NCBI RefSeq assembly: GCF_015207265.1
Contig: NZ_JADEXE010000042.1
Span: 1 to 32,532 of the forward strand
DNA length: 32,532 nucleotides
From: Nodosilinea sp. LEGE 07298
GTDB taxonomy: Bacteria; Cyanobacteriota; Cyanobacteriia; Phormidesmidales; Phormidesmidaceae
Direction of reading: 5' to 3'
Shown: positions 23,207 to 30,643 of the stretch, piece by piece
How the letters are laid out: the number at the start of each line of letters is the position of its first letter
Position numbering within the stretch: position 1 is the first letter of the stretch
Notes under the pieces: generated by a model
Seen by the model: only the letters and a program-made list of their open reading frames with translations
What the model was told of the DNA's origin: nothing
Database searches by the model: none
Made by a program: the position numbers and the translations under genes

Positions 23207-23974
23207 TCACCTTCTTCTGAGTGGTTTTTTACCTTTCTTAACAGGCCAGTATAAACAAGTAAGGCTCGCAACTATACATATGATTGAAGACCAGTTTGCT
23301 CCATCTCCAAAAGCAGACTCATCATTCCGATGTACAATAACTATTTCACTTAGATGCCAGCAAATTCCACCAAGTAAACCGAACAGTAGGCAGTAGGTAA
23401 GAAAGACAGCAGAGTTGGCTGCAAAAGATAAGCTCTTGTAAAAGCCTTTTGAATGATAAGCAAAATATAGAAAAAATCCACTGAGAGTACCACCATAAAA
23501 GCCATGCTGGAAACTCCAATTTAATACATCTTCTCGCTTATCTAAAATTGAAACAGGCTGATTCAAACGAGCGAGCAAAAGCCAGGCTAAAATGAGGATT
23601 AGGGTAATTATCAATGAAAAAGGGCTTTCAAATAACCTTGCCAAAAAAGTATGTAGGGTAGAGAAAAAATTAAAAGAGGCTTGTGATCTCACCAATCTCT
23701 CTTCACCAATAGTTGAACTATTACCTCTTGGCGTTTCTTCAGGAAAAAGTAACTCTCGCAATGTATTTTCAAGCTTTAAAGTTTCTAGTTCAGTATCTTC
23801 TATATCTTTTTGCAGAGCTTTGAGCTGACGACCTAACTTATTTTTTTCTACAGCGTTGGTAACATTGCCAAGTTGCCGGGATAGACTCCTATAATCCTCC
23901 AGAAGATCACTGTAGAGACTCTCCTGGATGCGGATTTGCTCTCTGATACGCCTCTCTTGTCGCCCTGTCCACAT
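23207..23974 (-). CDS. Coiled-coil membrane protein, first gene of the island operon
   Basis: About 255 residues. The N-terminal 85 form a coiled coil (LLEDYRSLSRQLGNVTNAVE, KLGRQLKALQKDIEDTELET) that closely parallels the TIR protein's C-terminus. Four hydrophobic helices follow: LIITLILILAWLLLARL, GTLSGFFLYFAYH, AVFLTYCLLFGLLGGICW and SIICIVASLTCLYWPV, ending in a basic tail (KKGKKPLRRR). Coiled coils of this type recur in cyanobacterial conflict-system proteins as adaptor (effector-associated) domains, as I recall from the literature on such systems. I do not recognise the membrane part. ATG 23974 is used; GTG 23983 would add three residues. A good promoter lies 63 bases upstream. It could anchor the TIR effector at the membrane. 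Confidence 0.7.
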   Translation of the reverse strand: MWTGRQERRIREQIRIQESLYSDLLEDYRSLSRQLGNVTNAVEKNKLGRQLKALQKDIEDTELETLKLENTLRELLFPEETPRGNSSTIGEERLVRSQASFNFFSTLHTFLARLFESPFSLIITLILILAWLLLARLNQPVSILDKREDVLNWSFQHGFYGGTLSGFFLYFAYHSKGFYKSLSFAANSAVFLTYCLLFGLLGGICWHLSEIVIVHRNDESAFGDGANWSSIICIVASLTCLYWPVKKGKKPLRRR

Positions 23975-24036
23975 AACTAGCACTTGTTAAAACTACATTT
24001 TCAAGTCAAGTTAGCTCAGATACAAAAACTACACTT

Positions 24037-24066
24037 TGTATAGAACAAGGACTAGTGCAGCGTCAA
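24037..24066 (-). promoter_or_regulatory. Promoter of the island operon
   Basis: On the minus strand TTGACG (24066-24061) is followed after 18 bases by TATACA (24042-24037), a good match to the housekeeping promoter. The transcript would begin near 24030, about 55 bases before the first ATG. The leader carries two near-copies of AAAACTACAYTTT (about 23989-24001 and 24025-24037) that might bind a regulator. No other promoter of this quality is seen within the cluster. Confidence 0.6.
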
Positions 24067-24456
24067 GACTAAAGCTTAGGGCTGCTTTCTTTGGAAAGAC
24101 TTGCTAAACAAGAGTTTCGAGGACCGCTAGCCCTAACTCTTAATGCTGACAGAGCGCTAGTAATATTAAATTCAATTCGTGATGCTAAATTCCAGATACA
24201 GATGGGTTTTTGTTCAAAAATCCTGAGCGAAGATGCTGAACTTACCTCAACATGGACTATAAGCTCCATTGCTACCGACAAATTTGTATAAAACAATACA
24301 AAGATGCCTGGGCTGATATTATTTCCCCAGATTGGTCTAAGTATGCCAAATTCGGCTGAGAACCTCAAGCACTAATTCTTGTTCGTATCAAGATATAAGT
24401 TTTGTTCGTGGGAAGGCCTGTTTGTCTTTCCCTATGCATTGGTAAGCAAGTGTTAG

Positions 24457-24621
24457 GGTGCAAAAGATGATTGTAATCAGACGGTCTTAGTCTTTGACTC
24501 AATTCTGCGGACAGCATCTACTCCGGATCAAGCTAGAGCGGACCTTGAGAAATATCCGTACGAATTAGAGTGGATTGGCCAGGGTGTGTCAGACGAGCGA
24601 AAGCTTTGTAAGCTTCTATGA
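24457..24621 (+). pseudogene. Gene fragment without a start
   Basis: An open stretch of 54 codons ends at TGA 24619-24621 and reads like a protein C-terminus: TVLVFDSILRTASTPDQARA, DLEKYPYELEWIGQGVSDER, KLCKLL. The composition is protein-like and the helix-breaking pattern is regular, but a stop directly precedes it (24454-24456) and no ATG, GTG or TTG with a ribosome binding site opens it properly. I do not recognise the family. It is most simply a remnant left by deletion. Confidence 0.35.
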
Positions 24622-24630
24622 AACGTTTGC

Positions 24631-24687
24631 AGTGATAGGCAGTGATAGGCAGTGATAGGCAGTGATAGGTAGTGATAGGTAGTGAAA
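24631..24687. repeat. Decanucleotide tandem repeat (AGTGATAGGC)n
   Basis: AGTGATAGGC occurs at 24631, 24641 and 24651, AGTGATAGGT at 24661 and 24671, and a decayed unit AGTGAAAG at 24681. One base (C or T) at the unit end differs between the early and late copies. It begins 10 bases after the stop of the gene fragment. Confidence 0.9.
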
Positions 24688-24720
24688 GATCGAGTCTAAA
24701 GTCTTACCTACTCAGCTCAG

Positions 24721-25665
24721 CTAGCTTTTGCAAGAAGGCGTCGTGGACTGTATATCAACTGACCCTGTCAGCAGCATCGCCATTTCCAGCAGGTTGGCAA
24801 AGGCCCATTGCCAGCCCTTGAGAAACTGCTCCGCCAGTGCCTGACTACCAGTTTGCAACACGGTTTCGACCAGAATGTCCGCCAGAGGCTTACCGCCTAT
24901 GGGAGCCTTGCCAAACTGATAAACTTGCTCCACCTGCTAGCTGATCTGCTGCACTCGGCCCCAAAGGCGTTGCAGTTCTGCAATCCAGAAGCGTCGGGAA
25001 CGGTATTCTTCTTCCAGTTGTTGCTGAACCCGTTCTCCGGCACGGATAAAGCAATTCACTTGCGCCTGCCCCGTTTGAGCGTCGCAGGCGGCATATTCCT
25101 GCTGGATCACAACCTTGGCCTGCTGGGACAAAATCGCGTCATTGAGGGCTTCGAGCATCGACACCTCGCCCACCTGCACTTGAAGCACCGTTTTAGGTTT
25201 GGGCGTTGATCAGGTTACGGATGCCGAGGGTGGCGGAGCCCAGCAGAGCGCATTGTTAAAGAGCAGTACCGCAATGGTCAGCACCCAGAGCACATTGGTA
25301 AGGCCAGGAAAATGCCACGTTCAATGGCTCCTTTTACCCAGCCCACGGCAAAGAAAAGGAAAGCACCCATTAGAATGACTTAAGCAAACTGATTGATACT
25401 CAGATACAGCCCACTGCTGGAGGCAAAGATATCTTCCCATCGGGCATCCCAGGCCTGCTGAACGGCCTCTAGCTGCTGCACCGTCTGATGCCAACCCCGC
25501 CAATGACCTGAGCGGGGAGAAACGCCTGTGATGGTAGGAGAGGGTTGAGCATCGGTTTTAGTTCCTAGAAGAGCCAGTCCCTAGGCACCGGGGATATAAA
25601 TCGGAGCCTGGGCAGAACTGGCCACCACCTTAAAATGGACAATTGGGCGAACCCTAGTTGTAGAT
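24721..25665 (-). pseudogene. Degenerate membrane-protein gene, possibly from a conjugation/secretion system
   Basis: Minus-strand translation gives one protein broken in several places. From about 25665: VHFKVVASSAQAPIYIPGA, stop (TAG 25583-25581), GLALLGTKTDAQPSPTITGV, then HQTVQQLEAVQQAWDARWED and SSGLYLSINQFA, stop (TAA 25382-25380), VILMGAFLFFAVGWVKGAIE. After frameshifts come LTNVLWVLTIAVLLFNN and LGSATLGIRNLINAQT, a stop, then KTVLQVQVGEVSMLEALNDA. A further TAG (24939-24937) precedes QVEQVYQFGKAPIGGKPLAD and FANLLEMAMLLTG, after which similarity to a sensible protein ends. The hydrophobic blocks and the LLEMAMLLTG segment recall TrbL/VirB6-type conjugation proteins, but I cannot confirm this. 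It marks an old mobile-element insertion or deletion scar. Confidence 0.65.
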
Positions 25666-25764
25666 GACGCAGCCGATGAAATTATGATCAAGACCTGAAT
25701 TCTCTGCGCTGCGATCGCTGGTTTAGGCTAGAATCGCTGGCAGACTTTGGCAGTAACGAAAGCA

Positions 25765-26580
25765 ATGGTACAGGGTTTGACACGGAGCAATAGAGCGCGA
25801 GTACAGCTTTTTAGACAGGTTCTCAGACCGGGGGCCGTGGTCCTGGGTGTGATGCTGGCCCCCGCGCTGGGGTTCTGGAACCCGGCAAACGCCCAGTTTC
25901 CGCCCTGTCCGCCGCCCTCGGCCAATGAATACCTGCTGCTGGTGCGCAGTAACACCGAGGCCGAGCGCGATCGCGTGCAAGACCTGCTGCCCTCCAACAG
26001 CACCGTCCTGGTCTGCGACTACCTCAACGATACGGTCGTGCGGGCGGGCGGCTTTACCAACCTCGAAAATGCCAACGCCTGGGCCCAGTACATGACCGAG
26101 GTAGAAGGGTTTCAGGCCTTTGTCGCCCGACCGGCCACCACCGTAGCCCAGCCTGCGCCGCCAGCCAGCGGTACCGCACCCAGCGAGACTGCCGAGGCTC
26201 CGGCCAATGGCACCACCACCCCAGCTACAGGCCCTGCCCCCAGCAATGGGAATGGGGCCTCAGCTAACAGCAGCACTCCTACTGCGGCTCAGCCGGGGCA
26301 AACCGCCTACGCACCCCAGCCGCTGGGCACAGGATTTGCAGTGCTGGTCGACTACCAGTACCAGCCCGAGAAGGCGATCGCCATTCAGCGCCAGGTGGGC
26401 CAGGCCGTGGGGCTAGCGGTGCACCGCCAGCGCTCATACCTGCTGATTGCCCACAGCCCCGACGTCGATGGCGCAGCCTCTACCCTTTCGGTGCTCACCA
26501 GCCTGAATATTCCTGGCTTCATTGTCGATAGTCAAGATGTGGTGATGCTGACCCCAGCGGTAGCGCTCACGGCCCAGTGA
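25765..26580 (+). CDS. Secreted protein with two SPOR-like repeats
   Basis: About 271 residues. A basic N-terminus and hydrophobic core (GAVVLGVMLAPALGFWNPANAQ) form a signal peptide. Two similar alpha/beta units follow: EYLLLVRSNTEAERDRVQDL to EGFQAFVARP, and GFAVLVDYQYQPEKAIAIQR to IPGFIVDSQDVVML. They are joined by a Pro/Ala/Thr/Ser-rich linker of about 60 residues. Each unit has the strand-helix-strand shape of SPOR-like domains. I know it as a cyanobacterial conserved hypothetical; SPOR domains bind peptidoglycan, but that role is inferred here. ATG 25765 is preferred over TTG 25747. TAGAAT at 25729-25734 could be a -10. A bidirectional terminator follows at 26739. Confidence 0.7.
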   Translation: MVQGLTRSNRARVQLFRQVLRPGAVVLGVMLAPALGFWNPANAQFPPCPPPSANEYLLLVRSNTEAERDRVQDLLPSNSTVLVCDYLNDTVVRAGGFTNLENANAWAQYMTEVEGFQAFVARPATTVAQPAPPASGTAPSETAEAPANGTTTPATGPAPSNGNGASANSSTPTAAQPGQTAYAPQPLGTGFAVLVDYQYQPEKAIAIQRQVGQAVGLAVHRQRSYLLIAHSPDVDGAASTLSVLTSLNIPGFIVDSQDVVMLTPAVALTAQ

Positions 26581-26631
26581 GGGCTAACACCCGATCCGAA
26601 TCGCATACCCCGATTCCAAACAAGCGGCTTG

Positions 26632-26859
26632 CGTAGGGGCAAACGGTGTTTGCCCAGCCCAATCGGGGGTAGCTAAGGCGGATTCGGTATAATGCCAATT
26701 GTCTATGCCGCTAGCGCAGCACCCTCAACAATAAAAACAAAAATAGCCGTTCCCTTCGACTTCGCTCAGGGAACAGCTATTTTTTGGGCAAGTTCGATTT
26801 GGTACAAGACCCTTGGTTGGAGCAGAGATGCCGAGGGCAAACAACCGTTTGCCCCTACG
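26632..26859. repeat. 24/25-bp inverted repeats flanking the terminator
   Basis: The block at 26632-26655 (begins CGTAGGGGCAAACGG) is inverse to the block at 26835-26859 (ends CCGTTTGCCCCTACG), differing by one extra A in the right copy. Each block is itself partly palindromic (GGGCAAAC...GTTTGCCC). They flank 179 bases that hold a bidirectional terminator. This word is, from memory, a very common intergenic repeat in cyanobacteria. The 301-base gap holds no gene. Confidence 0.75.
26739..26785. terminator. Bidirectional Rho-independent terminator
   Basis: AAAAATAGC (26739-26747) pairs with GCTATTTTT (26776-26784), and GTTCCC (26749-26754) with GGGAAC (26769-26774), with a C/A mismatch between the two stems and a 14-base loop. 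A T-run ends the right side; A-runs on the left serve the minus strand. It can end transcription of the secreted-protein gene (plus) and of the folD-crtE-PAP2 run (minus). Confidence 0.85.
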
Positions 26860-26881
26860 GGTGAGGGTTTAAGCGATTGGC

Positions 26882-27337
26882 TTAATACGCCGGAGCCGCC
26901 AGGTAGGAAATCATCACGCCTAAAATAGACCCAGCAATCACCTGAAACGGGGTGTGACCCAGCAGTTCTTTGAGGCGATCTTCGCGCAGCTCGGGCTTTT
27001 CTTGAAACAGCTCGTCAATAATTTGGTTGAGCACCTTAGCCTGCAGGCCCGCCGCCTGGCGCACCCCCGCCGCGTCGTACATAACAATAATTGAAAATAC
27101 TGAGGTGGCAGCAAATAGGGGGCTTGACCAGCCCAGGGTTTGGCCCACGCCGCAGGCCAGCGCCGTCACCAGGGCTGAGTGGGCGCTGGGCATGCCCCCT
27201 GTACCCACCATCACCCGCAGGTTGAGCTTACGGTGGCGCACCAGCTCGATAAAGGCCTTCAGCACCTGGGCCGTCAGGCAGGCAATCAGAGCCACAATCA
27301 GCACGTGGTTGTTGAGAATATCGCTAATACTATCCAT
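26882..27337 (-). CDS. Divergent PAP2-family membrane protein (DUF212)
   Basis: About 151 residues and four hydrophobic segments. The family signature RVMVGTGGMPSAHSALVTAL is intact, containing the PSAH motif with the phosphatase-type His, and is followed by FSIIVMYDAAGVRQAAG with conserved Asp and Arg, and by LLGHTPFQVIAGSILGVMIS with the second His. These match the small divergent PAP2 proteins, related to lipid-phosphate phosphatases. In cyanobacteria the gene commonly stands just downstream of crtE, as here (33 bases), so a role with isoprenoid diphosphates is possible, but that is inference. ATG 27337 is used; TTG 27349 would add four residues. Confidence 0.88.
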   Translation of the reverse strand: MDSISDILNNHVLIVALIACLTAQVLKAFIELVRHRKLNLRVMVGTGGMPSAHSALVTALACGVGQTLGWSSPLFAATSVFSIIVMYDAAGVRQAAGLQAKVLNQIIDELFQEKPELREDRLKELLGHTPFQVIAGSILGVMISYLAAPAY

Positions 27338-27369
27338 CGGCTCAGGCAACCCTAGGGCGTGTCGTTAAT

Positions 27370-28299
27370 TTAGTAGGTGCGCGCAACAATGTAATCTGCG
27401 ATCGCCAGCAGCGGCAGGCGCAGGTCGCCAAATCCGGCCAGACTTTCTTTCGCCGCCTCAATCAGCTGGTTGGCCTGGTGACGCGATTCTTCTAGGCCCC
27501 AGAGGCTGGGGTAGGTCACCTTCTGGGCGGTAATGTCTTTGCCTACCGACTTGCCCAGGGTTTCGGGAGTAGAGGTAATGTCGAGAATGTCATCGACAAT
27601 TTGAAAAGCTAGACCAATGCGCTGGGCGTACTGGCGCAGATGATTGACATCGTCATCGCTAGCTCCAGCCAGCATGGCCCCAGAGGTCACCGAAATTTCG
27701 AGCAGCGCCGCCGTCTTGTGGTTGTGGATGTAGGTCAGGGTCTCTAGCGTTACGTCTGGATTGCCCTCGCTGGCCAAGTCGACAATTTGCCCACCGACCA
27801 GCCCTTCGCCGCCCACGGCTTTGCCCAGGCCAGCAATTACCCGCAGCATCTGCTCTGGGGCAGCCCCCCGCGTTTGGGTAGCCACGTGCTCAAAGGCGTA
27901 GGCGAGCAGGCCGTCCCCGGCCAAAATCGCCACATCTTCACCGTAGACCTTGTGGTTGGTGAGGTGGCCCCGACGGTAGTCATCGTTATCCATGGCGGGC
28001 AGATCGTCGTGGATCAGCGACATGGTGTGGATCATTTCCAGGGCACAGGCGGTGGGCATGGCCATCTCAAGGCTGCCACCGACCAGTTCGCAACTGGCCA
28101 GACAGAGAATAGGCCGTAGTCGCTTGCCCCCGGCCAGCAGCGAGTAGCGCATGGCTTCATAGAGGGTTTCGGGGTAGCGCAGGGCCAGAGCGTGGTCGAG
28201 GGCGGCCTCTACCCGCTGACGCTGCTCTGCCAGGTAGGCCTCCAGGTCAAACTGGCCAGCATGTGACGGTCTGGAATCGAGGGAGTTGGTTGGCACCAT
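27370..28299 (-). CDS. crtE: Geranylgeranyl diphosphate synthase
   Basis: About 309 residues, a trans-isoprenyl diphosphate synthase. The first Asp-rich motif is [11 protein letters not shown] with the following RRG, and the second is [21 protein letters not shown] and [16 protein letters not shown] are typical. It condenses dimethylallyl with isopentenyl diphosphate units to make C20 geranylgeranyl diphosphate for carotenoids, the phytyl chain of chlorophyll, and quinones. The start is taken at ATG 28299 ([10 protein letters not shown], like the MVATD-type N-termini I remember from cyanobacterial CrtE); a TTG at 28362 would add 21 residues of low-complexity sequence. It follows folD by 95 bases on the same strand and precedes the PAP2-like gene. 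Confidence 0.95.
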   Translation of the reverse strand: MVPTNSLDSRPSHAGQFDLEAYLAEQRQRVEAALDHALALRYPETLYEAMRYSLLAGGKRLRPILCLASCELVGGSLEMAMPTACALEMIHTMSLIHDDLPAMDNDDYRRGHLTNHKVYGEDVAILAGDGLLAYAFEHVATQTRGAAPEQMLRVIAGLGKAVGGEGLVGGQIVDLASEGNPDVTLETLTYIHNHKTAALLEISVTSGAMLAGASDDDVNHLRQYAQRIGLAFQIVDDILDITSTPETLGKSVGKDITAQKVTYPSLWGLEESRHQANQLIEAAKESLAGFGDLRLPLLAIADYIVARTY

Positions 28300-28394
28300 A
28301 GCAGCGACAGGCAGGTTGAGAATAGATGGAGAACGGGTTGGAACTGAAACGGGCTTAGACAAAATCGTCCGCTTAACTGGCCTTTTAATAAAGG

Positions 28395-29255
28395 CTAGAG
28401 GCGGTTACGGTAGCTGGTAACGGTGTTTTCGAGCAGCATAGCCACCGTCATGGGGCCAACGCCACCCGGCACCGGGGTAATGGCTCCCGCCACCGGCTGC
28501 ACCGAGGCAAAGTCGACATCGCCCACCAGGCGGGCTGACCCATCGGGCTGATCAACCCGATTGATGCCCACATCAATAACCACGCTGTCGGGTTTGACAT
28601 CAATCGCCGTAATCATGCCGGGGCGACCCACCGCCGCCACTAGAATATCAGCTTGCCGCATCAGCGCGGGCAAATCGACGGTGTGAGAATGGGCCAGGGT
28701 GACGGTGGCGTTGGCCTCGATCAGCATCAGGGCCATGGGCTTGCCCACCAAAATGCTGCGGCCCACCACCAGGGCGTTGGCCCCCACCAGGTTGATGTTG
28801 GCAGCCTCTAGCAGGCGGATGACCCCGTAGGGAGTGCAGCTGCGCAGGCCCGGTTCGCCCCGCACCAGTCGCCCCAGGTTGATGGGGTGAAGCCCGTCGA
28901 CGTCTTTATCGGGGTCGATGGTGTTGAGCAGGGCGACGGCATCGAGATGGTCAGGCAGGGGCAGCTGCACCAGAATGCCGTCAACGTTGGGGTCGGCATT
29001 GAGCTGCAGCAGCAGGGCGGCCACCTCGGCCTGGGTAGCGGTGGCGGGCAGGTGCTGACCGTAGGAAGCAATACCGACCTGGCTGCAGGCCCGTTCTTTG
29101 TTGCGTACGTAGGCGGCGCTGGCGGGGTTGTCGCCCACCATGACCACCGCCAGCCCCGGCGGACGATAGCCCTGCTCAGTAAGGGACTGAATCTCCTGGG
29201 CTAGCTGGGTTTGGATTTGGTTGGCGAGGGCTTTGCCGTCGAGCAGTAGAGTCAT
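28395..29255 (-). CDS. folD: Bifunctional methylene-THF dehydrogenase / methenyl-THF cyclohydrolase
   Basis: A 286-residue enzyme of one-carbon metabolism, interconverting 5,10-methylene-, 5,10-methenyl- and 10-formyl-tetrahydrofolate with NADP. Conserved blocks are all present: [20 protein letters not shown] with the catalytic Lys in [65 protein letters not shown] in the nucleotide-binding fold, and [20 protein letters not shown]. Length is standard. It is the first gene of a minus-strand run with crtE and the PAP2-like gene. It is divergent from the lipoprotein gene, with about 200 bases between. Confidence 0.97.
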   Translation of the reverse strand: MTLLLDGKALANQIQTQLAQEIQSLTEQGYRPPGLAVVMVGDNPASAAYVRNKERACSQVGIASYGQHLPATATQAEVAALLLQLNADPNVDGILVQLPLPDHLDAVALLNTIDPDKDVDGLHPINLGRLVRGEPGLRSCTPYGVIRLLEAANINLVGANALVVGRSILVGKPMALMLIEANATVTLAHSHTVDLPALMRQADILVAAVGRPGMITAIDVKPDSVVIDVGINRVDQPDGSARLVGDVDFASVQPVAGAITPVPGGVGPMTVAMLLENTVTSYRNRL

Positions 29256-29453
29256 GGCCGGGGTGCGCTAACCTGTATCTCGGGTATCTCAACTAGAGGG
29301 ATATTCGGTAACCCCCAGGTCAGGTTTGGCCGAAGCCGAGGATTCCGACGCTTTACAGTGTCTCAGATTTTGCTCCTCTGTTGTGCCCCCGTTGAGTCTT
29401 TGGGGCCAGCGATCGCCGGTAAGTGCTGTAATCTCACTCCTACGAAAGGTCCG

Positions 29454-29912
29454 ATGACTCACTTAAAGCGCCGTTTTACTAGCTGGTTTACCCGCCGTTT
29501 TACCCGCTATGGAGTGGTTGGGGGCAGCGTTGGCCTAGCTCTGGTGGCCATGACCAGCTGCGGGGCCAGCCTCGATGAGGCAGTGGGCTACGGGCTGCGC
29601 GATCGCCTCAGCACCTGGCCCGGTCTGGCCAGTCTCGACCCGGTGACCCCAATTGCTGAAGCTAGCCAGAGCCAAGGGTCTACCGTGTATCTGGCGGGTA
29701 CGGTAGAGCGGCAGCTGCCTCTGGTGAGCCAGGGACTGTACGAACTGGTAGATGAATCAGGGGCCATTTGGGTGTTGAGCAGCGCTGCGCCGCCCGCTGT
29801 GGGCACCTCGCTCACCATTCGGGCCACCCTTCAGTACGAGCAAATTTTGCTGCAGGGCCAAGACATTGGCCAGTACTATGCCGCCGAGCTAGAGCGTCTG
29901 CCTCAGGAATAG
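29454..29912 (+). CDS. Putative lipoprotein with OB-like fold
   Basis: A 152-residue protein. A strongly basic N-terminus (HLKRRFTSWFTRRFTRY) and a hydrophobic core (VVGGSVGLALVAMTSC) end in a Cys followed by Gly, as in a lipoprotein signal, although the residues before the Cys (MTS) are not the classical L-A-G. The mature part has alternating strands (GSTVYLAGTVERQLPLVSQG, LYELVDESGAIWVLSSAAPP, LTIRATLQYEQILLQGQDIG) that look like a small OB-type barrel. I recognise no specific family. ATG 29454 has AAAGG just upstream; an open frame from 29358 exists but lacks one and has an unlikely Cys-rich start. Confidence 0.65.
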   Translation: MTHLKRRFTSWFTRRFTRYGVVGGSVGLALVAMTSCGASLDEAVGYGLRDRLSTWPGLASLDPVTPIAEASQSQGSTVYLAGTVERQLPLVSQGLYELVDESGAIWVLSSAAPPAVGTSLTIRATLQYEQILLQGQDIGQYYAAELERLPQE

Positions 29913-30005
29913 CTCTCGTGACTAGGGAAATTTCCGTAATCGCCCAATGGCGTTCTTTCTCCACTGTAGGCGCATGGAAAATGGTAGTCTCTTAGAAATG
30001 CTGTG

Positions 30006-30033
30006 TATAGACAATTCAAACTGGTAGGAGAGG
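30006..30033 (+). promoter_or_regulatory. psbU -10 element and ribosome binding site
   Basis: TATAGA at 30006-30011 is a likely -10 for psbU; no clear -35 is found upstream. AGGAGAGG at 30026-30033 is a strong Shine-Dalgarno 10 bases before the ATG at 30044. If correct, the leader is only about 25 bases long. Confidence 0.45.
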
Positions 30034-30043
30034 ATTAGGGTAA

Positions 30044-30475
30044 ATGAAACAACTGGTTGGCCTACTCGTCGCGCTGGCAGTGCTGTTAGGTTGGGTGAGT
30101 AGCCCTGCTGTGGCGCAGCCCATCTCTGGGGCAGACCTCTTTAGCGCCCCCATTGAGACCATGGCCTGGCTGGCAAAAGTCTCGCCTCAAAATGCGGTCG
30201 ACGCTAAATTAAACACCGAGTACGGCGCTAAGCTCGACTTGAATAACGCCAACGTGCAGGGCTTTAGAAAGTTTCCGGGCCTCTACCCCACCCTGGCTCG
30301 TAAAATTCTGCTCAACGCGCCCTACGATAGCGTAGACGATGTTCTAGATTTGCCTGGGCTGAGCGATCAGCAGCTCAACATTTTGAAGGCAAACCTCGAC
30401 AACTTTACGGTTACTGTGCCTGATTCTGCGTTTACAGAAGGTGGCGATCGCTTTAACAACGGCGTTTATAAGTAG
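30044..30475 (+). CDS. psbU: Photosystem II extrinsic protein PsbU (12 kDa)
   Basis: A 143-residue precursor. The signal peptide (LVGLLVALAVLLGWVSSPAVA) directs export to the thylakoid lumen, leaving a mature protein of about 119 residues. The mature part shows the PsbU core: NAVDAKLNTEYGAKLDLNNA, NVQGFRKFPGLYPTLARKIL, APYDSVDDVLDLPGLSDQQL, and a tail TVTVPDSAFTEGGDRFNNGV. It holds a helix-hairpin-helix-like fold, and stabilises the oxygen-evolving manganese cluster together with PsbO and PsbV. It is monocistronic: its own promoter lies upstream and a terminator-like hairpin follows. A 22-base piece of its coding sequence is repeated 277 bases after its stretch (see 30588-30609). Confidence 0.97.
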   Translation: MKQLVGLLVALAVLLGWVSSPAVAQPISGADLFSAPIETMAWLAKVSPQNAVDAKLNTEYGAKLDLNNANVQGFRKFPGLYPTLARKILLNAPYDSVDDVLDLPGLSDQQLNILKANLDNFTVTVPDSAFTEGGDRFNNGVYK

Positions 30476-30505
30476 GCAGCGGGTTATCCCTCTGCTCATG
30501 CCTTT

Positions 30506-30560
30506 GGCCCTGGCTGATCACGTTGACCCTACAGGTCAGCGATGACTGGCCGGGGCCTTT
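30506..30560 (+). terminator. Hairpin terminator after psbU
   Basis: GGCCCTGGC (30506-30514) pairs with GGCCGGGGCC (30548-30557) with one mismatch; within it, TGACC (30524-30528) pairs with GGTCA (30534-30538) around CTACA. TTT follows directly. The stem starts 31 bases after the psbU stop. The T run is short, so efficiency is uncertain. Confidence 0.5.
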
Positions 30561-30587
30561 AAGTATTCACCCTTTATTCAAGTCTCG

Positions 30588-30609
30588 ACCCTGGCTCGTA
30601 AAATTCTGC
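30588..30609 (+). repeat. 22-nt copy of psbU coding sequence
   Basis: These bases are identical to 30290-30311 within psbU (codons for PTLARKILL). The match stops exactly at 22 on both sides. The copy is not in an open frame and is in the same orientation as psbU, so it cannot act as antisense. Confidence 0.85.
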
Positions 30610-30643
30610 ATATAGCTGTAGCCAGTCTGGCGAGGACTGTTTC

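Larger units (their letters stand above)
23984..24720. other. Spacer right of the island operon
   Basis: Apart from the promoter, this region of about 740 bases has only short frames. One plus-strand frame (24091-24291, TTG start, 66 residues) and one minus-strand frame (24069-24368) overlap each other, so at most one is real; I call neither. Further right are a plausible gene fragment (24457-24621) and a 10-base tandem repeat (24631-24687). Confidence 0.5.

Noticed and set aside
24069-24368. Two overlapping frames on opposite strands (66 and about 100 residues)
   Set aside because: Neither has a good start or family; the minus-strand one overlaps the operon promoter region only in part and cannot be decided by eye.
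16344-25700. Classical integrative element with attachment sites
   Set aside because: No integrase, no tRNA end, and no direct repeat seen at the two borders.
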